Below are positions 9,181 to 17,795 of a stretch of DNA of 64,000 bases, in pieces (the first letter of the stretch is position 1; the number at the start of each line of letters is the position of its first letter). Below the pieces are notes generated by a model. That model was not told where the DNA came from. It saw nothing but the letters and a program-made list of their open reading frames with translations, and searched no databases. Source of the stretch: Burkholderiales bacterium (GTDB lineage: Bacteria; Pseudomonadota; Gammaproteobacteria; Burkholderiales; Burkholderiaceae_C). The translations under genes and the position numbers were made by a program. Location: positions 1 through 64,000 of the forward strand of contig CANJJE010000003.1 in NCBI GenBank assembly GCA_947474755.1. Reading direction: 5' to 3'.

Positions 9181-10386
9181 TCAGGCTTGTTGACCGTTCA
9201 GGCCGGGCGGCAACTTGCCGTCGTGATCCTTCGGCGGCTTCGTTGCCGGCTGGTCGGGGTAGGCGGCATGGGCCGCAGCGATCCGCTCGGCATTCGTGCG
9301 GCGATCGAGCTGGCGGCGTGCCCACCACGGCTTGATCTTGTCCTCGACCAGGCCCGCCAACCCCATCGGGAAGGCCATGGTCACACCGATGAACAACGCG
9401 GCCATCAGGAAGAGCCACAGATCCGGGAAGCTTTCAGAAAACAGCGTCTTGCCAGCATTCACCAGCAGCGCGCCGTAGACCGCACCGACCAGACTCATGC
9501 GCCCGCCCACTGCTGCATAGATCACCATCTCGATGGAGGGCACGATGCCCACGAAGCTGGGCGACATGAAACCCACCTGCAGCGCGAACAGCGCGCCACC
9601 GATGCCGGACAACCCCGCGGCCAGGCAGAAGGTGAAGATCTTGAAATCGGCCACGTCGTAGCCGGAGAAACGCACCCGGTCTTCCTTGTCGCGCATGGCC
9701 AGCAGCAGCGTGCCGCACTTGCTTTTCTGCACCCAGCGGCACAGAAGGATGCTGGCGATCAACAGGCCGACGCAGAGGAAGTACAGGATGTACTTCGCCT
9801 GGTCCGTTCGCGTGTCCCAGCCCAGCACCGTCTTCAGGTCGGTCATGCCGTTGACGCCGCCGGTGTAGCCCTGCTGTCCGATGATGAGCACCGTGACGAT
9901 CAGCGACACCGCCTGCGTGATGATCGCGAAGTACACGCCACCGACGCGCCGCTTGAACATCGCGTAGCTGATGACCCAGGCCAGCAGCATCGGCACCGCG
10001 ATCACCAGGATCAGCGTCAGGGGCAGGCTCTTGAACGGCAGCCAGAAGGTGGGCAGTTCGGTGATCTGGTTCCAGTCCATGAAGTCCGGAATGCCCGGCG
10101 TCGACTGGATCCTGGTGGTGATGGGATCGCTCGCTTCGAGCTTCAGGAACATCGCCATCGCGTAGCCGCCCAGGCCGAAGAAAACGCCCTGCCCCAGGCT
10201 CAGCACGCCGCCATAGCCCCACACCATCACCAGGCCCACCGCGACGAAGGCATAGGTCAGGTACTTGCCGACCAGGTTCAGCCGGAAGATGTCCAGGCTC
10301 AACGGCAGGACCACCACCAGCAGGATCGACAGCAGCAGCAGTGGCCCGAGACCCGATCGTTTCAAGCCATTCATCAAGGCGTTCAT
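9181..10386 (-). CDS. urtC: Urea ABC transporter permease UrtC
   Basis: A 401-residue LivM-like permease with about ten membrane helices beginning at GPLLLLSILLVVVLPLSL. The conserved permease motif region (GGVLSLGQGVFFGLGGYAMAM) is present, and the charged 60-residue C-terminal tail is common in UrtC. The start ATG follows GGAG by eight bases. It is 44 nt downstream of urtB. The tail ends in a Lys/Pro-rich stretch with no recognised domain. Confidence 0.92.
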   Translation of the reverse strand: MNALMNGLKRSGLGPLLLLSILLVVVLPLSLDIFRLNLVGKYLTYAFVAVGLVMVWGYGGVLSLGQGVFFGLGGYAMAMFLKLEASDPITTRIQSTPGIPDFMDWNQITELPTFWLPFKSLPLTLILVIAVPMLLAWVISYAMFKRRVGGVYFAIITQAVSLIVTVLIIGQQGYTGGVNGMTDLKTVLGWDTRTDQAKYILYFLCVGLLIASILLCRWVQKSKCGTLLLAMRDKEDRVRFSGYDVADFKIFTFCLAAGLSGIGGALFALQVGFMSPSFVGIVPSIEMVIYAAVGGRMSLVGAVYGALLVNAGKTLFSESFPDLWLFLMAALFIGVTMAFPMGLAGLVEDKIKPWWARRQLDRRTNAERIAAAHAAYPDQPATKPPKDHDGKLPPGLNGQQA

Positions 10387-10430
10387 TCAGCGGACTCCGG
10401 GAAACGTCGATGTGTGTTGCAAGAGCAGGC

Positions 10431-11345
10431 TCATCGGCGCACCTTGACCGCGAACAGGCCTTGCGGGCGGATCATCAGGATCACGACGATCAACGACAGC
10501 GTCAGCACCTTGGCCATCGAGCCGCTCATGAAGAATTCGGAGATCGACTGCGTCTGGGCGATGCCGAAGGCTGAAGCCACGGTGCCGAGCAGGCTGGCGG
10601 CGCCGCCGAACGTCACGACCAGGAACGCATCGACGATGTACAGCGAGCCTGAGGTCGGCCCGGTCGATCCGATGGTGGTGAAGGCAGCTCCGGCAATGCC
10701 CGCGATGCCGCATCCGATGGCGAACGTGAGCCGATCGGTCTTCTGGGTATTGATGCCGGTGGCGTTGGCCATCGCCCGATTCGCCACCGTGGCGCGCACC
10801 CGCAGGCCCCAGCGGCTGCGATAGAGCGCCAGCATCACGGCGCCGGTGACGAACAGGGTCAGAGCGAGCACGAACATGCCGTTGATCGGAATGTCCAGGC
10901 CGGGGTGCGGCGACCAGGAGCCCAGCAGCCAGTCCGGCAAGGTGGGACTCACCTCTTTCGGGCCGATGAAGGAGCGGAAGCTCTGCTGCATCGCCAGGCT
11001 GATGCCCCAGGTGGCCAGCAGCGTGTCGAGCGGTCGCTTGTAGAGATGCCGTATCAGCGACCATTCGACGAACCAGCCGACGATGAACGCGAACACGAAG
11101 GCCACGCCGATCGCGATCAGGAAGTAGTACGGCATGAAGCTCGGTGCGAGCCTCTCGGTCAGCGTCGACGCCAGGAAGATGGTGTAGGCGCCGATCGTCA
11201 TGAACTCGCCGTGCGCCATGTTGATGACGCCCATCTGGCCGAAGATGATGGCCAACCCGAGTCCCATCAACAGCAGCACGGCGAACAGGCTGAGGCCTGC
11301 GAAGCCTTGCATCGTGGCGATGTTGAGCATGTCGGAAAAGGTCAT
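10431..11345 (-). CDS. urtB: Urea ABC transporter permease UrtB
   Basis: A 304-residue LivH-like permease. The chosen start MTFSDMLNIATMQGFAG matches the usual UrtB N-terminus. The ORF track adds eight residues from an upstream TTG, and no strong ribosome-binding site favours either. The motif GQMGVINMAHGEFMTIGAY is the conserved cytoplasmic loop of this permease class, and about eight membrane helices follow. A 73-bp gap to urtA contains a strong hairpin, which may reduce expression of the membrane genes relative to the binding protein. Confidence 0.92.
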   Translation of the reverse strand: MTFSDMLNIATMQGFAGLSLFAVLLLMGLGLAIIFGQMGVINMAHGEFMTIGAYTIFLASTLTERLAPSFMPYYFLIAIGVAFVFAFIVGWFVEWSLIRHLYKRPLDTLLATWGISLAMQQSFRSFIGPKEVSPTLPDWLLGSWSPHPGLDIPINGMFVLALTLFVTGAVMLALYRSRWGLRVRATVANRAMANATGINTQKTDRLTFAIGCGIAGIAGAAFTTIGSTGPTSGSLYIVDAFLVVTFGGAASLLGTVASAFGIAQTQSISEFFMSGSMAKVLTLSLIVVILMIRPQGLFAVKVRR

Positions 11346-11375
11346 GGCGGTGGCTCGCGTGCGTAACAAGGAGAA

Positions 11376-11396
11376 CCCTCTCCCGCCGGGAGAGGG
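11376..11396 (-). terminator. Hairpin between urtA and urtB (attenuator or RNA-processing site)
   Basis: A perfect 9-bp inverted repeat, ccctctccc-gcc-gggagaggg, in the 73-bp gap downstream of urtA. There is no T-run, so it is not a canonical intrinsic terminator. Stem-loops after binding-protein genes often stabilise the upstream message and lower downstream expression. That role is inferred here. Confidence 0.55.
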
Positions 11397-11419
11397 GTGC
11401 GGACAGAACAGCCCGTGGC

Positions 11420-12682
11420 TTACTGGTAACCCTTGGGGAACGGATCGGGTTTGATCAGTTCAGGTGACTCCGCCACCACCTTGAAGGTGGCGTCAGGCTG
11501 GCCCTGTGCGATGCGCGAGCGGCTCCACAGGTGGTGGTTCGCGTCGAGCCTGACGTAGCCTTCGGGCGCCATCTTCAACTCGATACCGGGCGACGCGGCG
11601 ACGACCTTGTCGACGTCGAAGCTGCCGGCTTTCTCGACCGCTGCCTTCCACAGCCAGGCACCGAGGTAGGCGGCTTGCGTCACGTCACCGATCACCGAGG
11701 CCGGGCCGTACTTGGCCTTGAAAGCGGCGACGAACTTCTTGTTGTTCTCGTTGTCGAGCGACTGGAAGTACTTCATCGACGAGTAGAAACCGGTGAAGTT
11801 CTCGCCGCCCACGCCGGTCATCTCGTCTTCCGTCACCGACAGCGTCAGCAGGAGCTGCTTGTCGCCGGTGATGCCCGCAGCCTTGAGCTGCTTGTAGAAC
11901 GCGACGTTGGAGCCGCCGACCACGGCCGCGAAGATGCAGTCGGGCTTGGCCACCTTGATCTTGTTGATCAGCGAGTTGAAGTTGGTGTTGCCCAGCGGGT
12001 AGTACTCCTCGCCGACCACCTTGCCCAGCTTGCCCACGGTTTCGATGTGCTTGCGCGCGATCTTCATCGAGGTGCGCGGCCAGATGTAGTCGGAGCCGAT
12101 CAGGAAGAAGGTCTTGGCCTTTTTCTCTTTCGAGGTCCAGTCCAGGCCGTACAGGATCTGCTGCGTGGCCTCCTGGCCGGTATAGATCACGTTCTTGCTC
12201 TGCTCCAGCCCTTCGTAGAAGGTCGGGTAGTACAGCAGTCCGTTTTCCTTCTCGAACACCGGCAGCACGGCCTTGCGGGAGGCACTGGTCCAGCAGCCGA
12301 ACACGGCGGCCACGCGGTCATTGACGAGCAGCTTCTTGCTCTTCTCGGCGAAGGTCGGCCAGTCTGATGCGCCGTCTTCCTTGATGACCTTGATCTTGCG
12401 GCCGAGGATGCCACCCATGGCATTGATCTGATCGATCGCCAGCTGCTCGGCCTGGATCGAGCCGGTTTCCGAGATCGCCATCGTGCCCGTGGCCGAGTGC
12501 AGCTGGCCGACCGTGACTTCGGTGTCGGTGACCGCGAGCTTGGTGGTGTTGACCTTGGCGGTGGGATAGGTTTGCGCCATCGCCCACCCGGGCACGGCAG
12601 CCACGGGCAGCGACGCGATGCCCTGGATCAGGCGGCGGCGGTTGACTGAGAGAGAAGATGAATCATCACGATCGTTCGACAT
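11420..12682 (-). CDS. urtA: Urea/short-chain amide ABC transporter substrate-binding protein UrtA
   Basis: A 420-residue periplasmic binding protein. The true start follows an AGGAG site. The 536-aa ORF in the track extends upstream without support. The N-terminus carries a Tat-type signal (NRRRLIQGIASLPVAAVPG). The mature protein has the urea-binding family features LHSATGTMAISETG near the start, AVFGCWTSASRKAV, and GLDWTSKEKKAKTFFLIGSDYIWPR. It is the first gene of urtABCDE-fmdAB and is transcribed divergently from the NCS1-kinase gene. The ligand could be urea, formamide or both. Confidence 0.94.
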   Translation of the reverse strand: MSNDRDDSSSLSVNRRRLIQGIASLPVAAVPGWAMAQTYPTAKVNTTKLAVTDTEVTVGQLHSATGTMAISETGSIQAEQLAIDQINAMGGILGRKIKVIKEDGASDWPTFAEKSKKLLVNDRVAAVFGCWTSASRKAVLPVFEKENGLLYYPTFYEGLEQSKNVIYTGQEATQQILYGLDWTSKEKKAKTFFLIGSDYIWPRTSMKIARKHIETVGKLGKVVGEEYYPLGNTNFNSLINKIKVAKPDCIFAAVVGGSNVAFYKQLKAAGITGDKQLLLTLSVTEDEMTGVGGENFTGFYSSMKYFQSLDNENNKKFVAAFKAKYGPASVIGDVTQAAYLGAWLWKAAVEKAGSFDVDKVVAASPGIELKMAPEGYVRLDANHHLWSRSRIAQGQPDATFKVVAESPELIKPDPFPKGYQ

Positions 12683-12859
12683 GGTGGCTCCTGCGGTGGT
12701 CTCGAAGGCGGGGCGGATTGCACTTCGCTTGAGACGCATGGTGCTCAGGAACACGCTCGGATCGAATACGTCAATCAACGTAGACCGCCGTGCGGCAACG
12801 CCGTCAGCATCGAATCCGGTCCTTGAACAAAGCGGAACGTTTCTTGCCCGCCTTCCGGT
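12683..12859. promoter_or_regulatory. Divergent control region between urtA and the NCS1-kinase gene
   Basis: The 177-bp gap separates two oppositely transcribed units and must carry both promoters. A stretch with local AT enrichment lies around 12760-12785. I could not identify a convincing sigma-54 (GG-N10-GC) or NtrC site by eye. The kinase start codon is GTG with only a weak upstream purine run. Confidence 0.4.
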
Positions 12860-15800
12860 GTGCACACCGAATCGATCCCACCCCCGCCCGCCTTGACTGC
12901 CGCCACGCAGAAGATCTTCCGCATCCGACGCGACTACAACGCCTGGGTGGCCGACGAGTCGATGGAGGACTACGCGCTGCGCTACACACCGCGCAGCTTT
13001 CGCAAGTGGTCGGAGATGCGGGTGGCCCACACCGCGTTTGGTGCGGTGTCGTTCCTGGCGCTGGAGGCCATTGGCGGCGCGATCGCACTGAACTACGGCT
13101 TCACCAACGCGCTGTGGGCGATCCTGACGGTGGGGCTGATCACCTTCCTGACCGGGCTGCCCATCAGCTACTACGCCGCCCGCTACGGCGTCGACATGGA
13201 CCTGCTGACGCGAGGTGCCGGCTTCGGCTACCTGGGCTCGACCATCACCTCGCTGATCTACGCCAGCTTCACCTTCATCTTTTTCGCGCTCGAGGCGGCC
13301 ATCATGGCGCTGGCGCTGCAGATGTTCTTCGACATCCCGATCGCCTGGTGCTACGTCATCAGTTCGCTGGTGATCATCCCGATGGTGGTACGCGGCATCA
13401 CGCTGATCTCCAGGCTGCAGATGTGGACGCAGCCGGTGTGGGGGGTGCTGCTCCTGCTGCCGTATCTCGCCATTTACTGGAAGAACCCGCAGGCGTACTC
13501 GGATTTCATGGGGCTGAGCGGCCGCACCTCGGGCAGCAGCGACTTCGATCCGCTCATGTTTGGTGCGGCAGCGACGGTGGCGTTCTCCTTGGTGGTGCAG
13601 ATCGGCGAGCAGGTCGACTTCCTGCGCTTCCTGCCCGAAAAGACCGCGGCCAACCGCAGCCGCTGGTGGACGGCCGTGCTGATGGCGGGGCCGGGCTGGA
13701 TCATCCCGGGCATGCTGAAGATGCTGGGCGGCGCGTTTCTCGCCTTCCTGGTGCTGCAGCTTGAGCTACCGGCCGCCAAGGCAATCGAGCCGACACAGAT
13801 GTACCTCGCGGCCTATGGCTACGTGTTCACCGATCCGGCCTGGGTGCTGGCTGCCACCGTCATCTTCGTCGTGGTGTCGCAGGTCAAGATCAACCTGACC
13901 AACGCCTATGCCGGCTCGCTGGCCTGGTCCAACTTCTTCGCGCGCCTGACGCACAGCCACCCGGGGCGCGTGGTGTGGCTGGTGTTCAACGTGCTGATCG
14001 CGGTGCTGCTCATGACGCTGGGCGTCTTTCAGGCGCTTGAAAAAGTACTCGGGCTGTACAGCAACGTCGCGATCGCCTGGGTGGGCGCGCTGGTGGCCGA
14101 CCTGGTCATCAACAAGCCGCTGGGGCTCAGCCCGAAGGGAATCGAATTCAAGCGGGCACACCTCTACGACATCAACCCGGTGGGTCTGCTGTCGATGCTG
14201 TTGGCGGCAGCGCTCGCGGTGGTGGCCTATGCCGGCACACTGGGGCCGCAGGCAGAGGCTTTCGCACCGTTCATTGCGCTGATCACCGCCCTGGCACTGT
14301 CGCCCATGCTCGCGTGGTTGACAAAAGGCCGCTACTACATTGCACGTCAGCCACAGGTCATCGGAAATCCGGGGCAGGTGCTGAAGTGCAGCGTCTGCGA
14401 GAACCGCTTTGAAGCCGAGGACATGGCGCATTGCCCGGCCTACAGCGCACCGATCTGCTCCTTGTGCTGCACGCTGGAATCGCGCTGCCATGATCGATGC
14501 AAGACCGGCTCGCGTGCAGCCGAACAGGCCGAAGGCCTGCTGACCTCGCTTCTGCCCACATCGCTGTCGAACCGGGTGAACTTCCGCGTTGGCCACTATC
14601 TTGTGGTGGTGCTGTCGCTGTGCACATTGCTGGCGGTGGTGATGGCGATGGTCTACACGCAGCAGGTCGGGCCAGATCTGTCGATCGATACCCAGCTGCT
14701 GCTGAAATCATCGTTCGTCAAGGTGTTTGCGATGCTCCTGCTGGTCGTCGCGGTGTGCAGCTGGTGGGTGGTGCTGGGCAGCGAAAGCCGCCGCCTGGCG
14801 CAGGATGAATCGAACCGGCAGAACCAGCTGCTGCAGCGCGAGATCGAGGCCCACTCGCGCACCGATGCGGCCTTGCAGGCAGCCCGCGATGTGGCCGAAT
14901 CGGCCAACCAGGCCAAGACCCGCTACGTGGCCGGCATGACGCATGAATTGCGCACGCCGCTCAACAGCATCCTCGGCTACTCGCAGATCCTGTTGAAGGA
15001 CGAAGCGCTGGCGACGAACCCACGCGAGGCGGTGCAGACCATCCAGCGCAGCGGCGAACACTTGCTGGCACTGATCGATGGACTGCTCGATCTGGCACGC
15101 ATCGAGGCCGGCCGCCTGCAGCTCGAACCGATGCCGCTGCACCTCCCGGACTTCCTCGATGAGCTTGTGCGCATGGTCAGCCCTCAAGCCGAGGCCAAGG
15201 GGCTGGCTTTCGTCCACACGCGCGCAGGCCATTTGCCGACCTGGGTCAAGGCCGATGCGAAGCGCTTGCGCCAGATCCTGATCAACCTGCTGGCCAATGC
15301 GGTGCGCTTCACCGACACCGGCACGGTCACGCTGCACGTCGATTCGCGCAAGCAGGTGGTGCGCTTCGACGTGGTCGACACCGGCGTCGGCGTGCTGCCG
15401 CAGGACCGTGAGCGCATCTTCCTGCCCTTCGAGCGGGGCGCCGCCGGGCGACGGCAAGGCGGCGAGCCCGGCACCGGTCTCGGGCTGACGATCACCGCCC
15501 TGCTGACCTCGCTGATGGGTGGCGATCTCACGCTCTCCAGCACCTCAGGCCAGGGCAGCACCTTCAGCGTGAGGGTCTACCTGACCGAAACCGCCGACCC
15601 GGGACCGCTGCGCGAAATGCCGCGGCAGATCGTGGGCTACTTCGGCGAGCGGCGCACGCTGCTGGTCGTCGATGACCAGCCTGTGCAGCGGCAGATGCTG
15701 GCCGGAATGCTGATCCCGCTGGGCTTCGCAGTTCGAGAAGCGGCCAGTGGGGCCGAGTGCCTGGCCAGTCTGCACGAGTCGGTACCAGACGCCATCCTGC

Positions 15801-16279
15801 TCGACATCACGATGGACGACATGGACGGCTGGCAGGCGGCGACGCATCTGCGCACGGCCGGCTACACCGATGTGCCGATCATCATGGTGTCGGCCAATGT
15901 GTTCGAGAACCAGGTGCAGCGACTTCGTTCGGCGCAGTGCCAGGCTTTCGTGGCCAAGCCGGTGCTCGAGTCTGAACTGATCGCCGCACTGCACCGCACG
16001 CTCGGTCTGGAATGGCGAGCGACCGGCGCGTCCAGCCTTCCGACCGAGGGGACCGATCCCGATTCGGCCGGTCGCCTGGAACTCCCCGACAGTGTGCGCA
16101 CCGACCTGCTGCGGCTCGCGCGGGTCGGCCATGTGCGAGGGCTGCAAACTGCCCTCGATGACATCACCGAAGCAGACCCGTCGCTGGCGGCGGCATGCAC
16201 CCGGCTGCGCGGTCTGGTCAGCCGCTTCGAGATGGGCCGACTGCAAACCCTGCTGATGGACGAAGCCGAACTCACCTGA
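12860..16279 (+). CDS. NCS1 permease-hybrid histidine kinase fusion (transporter-type sensor)
   Basis: An 1139-residue protein that begins with GTG. Residues about 20-500 are an NCS1 cytosine/purine/allantoin permease domain with roughly twelve helices (LALEAIGGAIALNYGFTNAL, LLTRGAGFGYLGSTITSLIY). Residues 510-546 hold a Cys-rich knuckle (CSVC, HCP, CSLCC, CHDRC). Two more helices follow near 577-599 and 618-640, then a coiled coil. The HisKA box is MTHELRTPLNS with phospho-acceptor His695, and the ATPase lobe has the N box INLLANAVRF and the G boxes DTGVGVLP and GTGLGLTI. The C-terminal receiver has acidic residues 938-939 and phospho-acceptor Asp982. It faces urtA divergently and is followed after 2 nt by a LuxR regulator. 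It likely senses a nitrogen compound through the permease fold. Transport activity is uncertain. Confidence 0.92.
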   Translation: MHTESIPPPPALTAATQKIFRIRRDYNAWVADESMEDYALRYTPRSFRKWSEMRVAHTAFGAVSFLALEAIGGAIALNYGFTNALWAILTVGLITFLTGLPISYYAARYGVDMDLLTRGAGFGYLGSTITSLIYASFTFIFFALEAAIMALALQMFFDIPIAWCYVISSLVIIPMVVRGITLISRLQMWTQPVWGVLLLLPYLAIYWKNPQAYSDFMGLSGRTSGSSDFDPLMFGAAATVAFSLVVQIGEQVDFLRFLPEKTAANRSRWWTAVLMAGPGWIIPGMLKMLGGAFLAFLVLQLELPAAKAIEPTQMYLAAYGYVFTDPAWVLAATVIFVVVSQVKINLTNAYAGSLAWSNFFARLTHSHPGRVVWLVFNVLIAVLLMTLGVFQALEKVLGLYSNVAIAWVGALVADLVINKPLGLSPKGIEFKRAHLYDINPVGLLSMLLAAALAVVAYAGTLGPQAEAFAPFIALITALALSPMLAWLTKGRYYIARQPQVIGNPGQVLKCSVCENRFEAEDMAHCPAYSAPICSLCCTLESRCHDRCKTGSRAAEQAEGLLTSLLPTSLSNRVNFRVGHYLVVVLSLCTLLAVVMAMVYTQQVGPDLSIDTQLLLKSSFVKVFAMLLLVVAVCSWWVVLGSESRRLAQDESNRQNQLLQREIEAHSRTDAALQAARDVAESANQAKTRYVAGMTHELRTPLNSILGYSQILLKDEALATNPREAVQTIQRSGEHLLALIDGLLDLARIEAGRLQLEPMPLHLPDFLDELVRMVSPQAEAKGLAFVHTRAGHLPTWVKADAKRLRQILINLLANAVRFTDTGTVTLHVDSRKQVVRFDVVDTGVGVLPQDRERIFLPFERGAAGRRQGGEPGTGLGLTITALLTSLMGGDLTLSSTSGQGSTFSVRVYLTETADPGPLREMPRQIVGYFGERRTLLVVDDQPVQRQMLAGMLIPLGFAVREAASGAECLASLHESVPDAILLDITMDDMDGWQAATHLRTAGYTDVPIIMVSANVFENQVQRLRSAQCQAFVAKPVLESELIAALHRTLGLEWRATGASSLPTEGTDPDSAGRLELPDSVRTDLLRLARVGHVRGLQTALDDITEADPSLAAACTRLRGLVSRFEMGRLQTLLMDEAELT

Positions 16280-16281
16280 CC

Positions 16282-17214
16282 ATGTCACCAGACCTTGCCT
16301 CACACGCCATGTCATTGCAACCGACCGCCGATCGCCCCGTAGTCCTCGTCGTCGACGACGCACCGAGCAGCCTCGGCGTGCTGTGCGACACGCTGGAGAG
16401 CGCCGGCTACACCGTACTGGTCGCCGGGGACGGCGAGACCGCGTTGCAGCGCCTGGAGCTGGTGACGCCTGACGCGATCCTGCTCGATGGCCTGATGCCC
16501 GGGCTGTCGGGTTTCGACACCTGCCGCCGCATCAAGGAGACGCCGGCCTGGGCGCATGTGCCGGTGATCTTCATGACCGGGCTGTCGGAGACCTCGAACG
16601 TGGTCGAGGGCTTCGCGTGTGGCGGCGTGGACTACGTCGTCAAGCCGCTGCGCGCACAGGAGGTGCTGGCACGGCTGCACACCCACGCGCGCAACGCACG
16701 CATCACGCGGATGGCCCGCGATGCGGTCGATGTGGCTGGACTGGGCGTGGTGTTCGTCGACGCCCTGGGCCGCATCGCCTGGCGTTCACCACAGGCGGCG
16801 GTGTGGCTGCAGGCGCTGGAAGACGGCAGCGGCACGGGACGGTTGCCGACCGCGCTGCGCGCCGCACTCGATGTCGCACTTGAAGGCGACAGCACGCAGG
16901 TCGTGCACACCCGCACCGATCCGCCGCTGTCGGTGCGCAACATGGGTACCGCCACCCTGGGCGAGACGATGCTGCTGCTCGAAATCAGGAGCGAAGGCGC
17001 GCTGGCGTCGTCGCGCCTGAGCCATGCCGCGCTGACGCCTCGCGAGACCGAGGTGCTGTCCTGGCTGGCCAAGGGCAAGACCAACCGCGACATCGGCGAC
17101 ATCCTGGGCATGAGCCCGCGCACCGTCAACAAGCACCTGGAGCATGTCTTCGAAAAGCTCGGTGTCGAGACGCGCGCCGCTGCGGCCGCCCTGGCAAGCG
17201 GCCTCCTGCCATGA
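16282..17214 (+). CDS. LuxR-type (NarL-like) DNA-binding response regulator
   Basis: A 310-residue regulator. The start MSPDLASHAMSLQ lies 2 nt after the kinase stop. The ORF track start is inside the kinase gene. The receiver (about residues 15-135) has the acidic pair in VLVVDDAP, phospho-acceptor Asp69 (ILLDGLMPG) and the conserved Lys in YVVKPLR. A linker of about 100 residues with a PAS-like look (GLGVVFVDALGRIAW) precedes a LuxR helix-turn-helix (LTPRETEVLSWLAKGKTNRD). It is the obvious partner of the fused kinase. Its targets are probably the urt-fmd and ure operons on either side, which is inference from position. Confidence 0.92.
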   Translation: MSPDLASHAMSLQPTADRPVVLVVDDAPSSLGVLCDTLESAGYTVLVAGDGETALQRLELVTPDAILLDGLMPGLSGFDTCRRIKETPAWAHVPVIFMTGLSETSNVVEGFACGGVDYVVKPLRAQEVLARLHTHARNARITRMARDAVDVAGLGVVFVDALGRIAWRSPQAAVWLQALEDGSGTGRLPTALRAALDVALEGDSTQVVHTRTDPPLSVRNMGTATLGETMLLLEIRSEGALASSRLSHAALTPRETEVLSWLAKGKTNRDIGDILGMSPRTVNKHLEHVFEKLGVETRAAAAALASGLLP

Positions 17215-17217
17215 AGC

Positions 17218-17233
17218 AGGCCGCACGCGGCCT
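17218..17233 (+). terminator. Short GC-rich hairpin after the response regulator
   Basis: The sequence aggccgcacgcggcct folds into a six- to seven-base stem four bases after the stop codon. No T-run follows, so termination would be weak or Rho-dependent. It may partly separate the sensor pair from ureA, which starts 75 nt later. Confidence 0.3.
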
Positions 17234-17307
17234 CTCGCACTGAGCCACTTCTCGCCGCCGACACCGACCGCTACCATCACACGACCCACGAATTACCCGA
17301 GCCTCCG

Positions 17308-17610
17308 ATGGAACTGACCCCTCGCGAAAAGGACAAGTTGCTGATCTTCACGGCCGCACTGCTGGCCGAACGCCGTCGCGCTCGAGGGCTCAAGCTGAAC
17401 TACCCGGAAGCAGTCGCGCTGATCAGTGCGGCGATCATGGAAGGTGCGCGCGACGGCAAGACCGTGGCCGATCTGATGAGCGACGGCAAGCTGGTGCTCA
17501 CGCGTGCCGACGTGATGGACGGCGTGGCTGAACTGATCCCCGAGATACAGATGGAAGCAACCTTCCCCGACGGCACCAAGCTGGTGACCGTGCACCAACC
17601 GATCACCTGA
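17308..17610 (+). CDS. ureA: Urease subunit gamma
   Basis: A 100-residue protein of exactly the usual UreA length, starting [20 protein letters not shown] and containing the conserved [21 protein letters not shown] and [26 protein letters not shown] segments. It is a structural subunit of the cytoplasmic nickel urease (urea to ammonia and carbamate). It is followed after 23 nt by a 53-aa ORF and then ureB. Position 3' of the sensor pair suggests nitrogen control. Confidence 0.97.
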   Translation: MELTPREKDKLLIFTAALLAERRRARGLKLNYPEAVALISAAIMEGARDGKTVADLMSDGKLVLTRADVMDGVAELIPEIQMEATFPDGTKLVTVHQPIT

Positions 17611-17633
17611 GCACCTCGACACAAGGAGTCCCC

Positions 17634-17795
17634 ATGAGAACGTTCGCTCTGCTGCTTCTGGCGCCATCGCTGGCATGGGCACATTCCGGTCACGGCCTGG
17701 GTGACGGCTGGCACTGGCATCCCTCGGACACCTGGGCCTACCTGTTGTTTGCCGCAGTGGTGGCCGTCGCCATCTGGGGGAGGCGCAAGAAGTGA
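17634..17795 (+). CDS. Small His-rich exported/membrane peptide between ureA and ureB
   Basis: A 53-residue ORF missing from the ORF track. It has a strong AAGGAG site five bases before its ATG, and its stop overlaps the ureB GTG start in a GTGA motif, so translation is coupled. The sequence has a signal peptide ([15 protein letters not shown]), a His/Trp/Gly-rich segment ([16 protein letters not shown]), one membrane helix and a Lys/Arg end. The HSGHG start of the mature part recalls the first residues of HupE/UreJ metal permeases, but only one helix is present. A metal-related role near urease is speculation. The reading frame and coupling are seen directly. Confidence 0.75.
   Translation: MRTFALLLLAPSLAWAHSGHGLGDGWHWHPSDTWAYLLFAAVVAVAIWGRRKK

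Noticed and set aside
8902-10824. 640-aa plus-strand ORF opposite urtD and urtC
   Set aside because: Antisense shadow of two real permease/ATPase genes; low-complexity His/Gln/Arg-rich translation and no ribosome-binding site.
12683-12859. Sigma-54/NtrC promoter for urtA
   Set aside because: A TTGC trimmed match exists, but the paired GG at the right spacing is missing, so it was not called.
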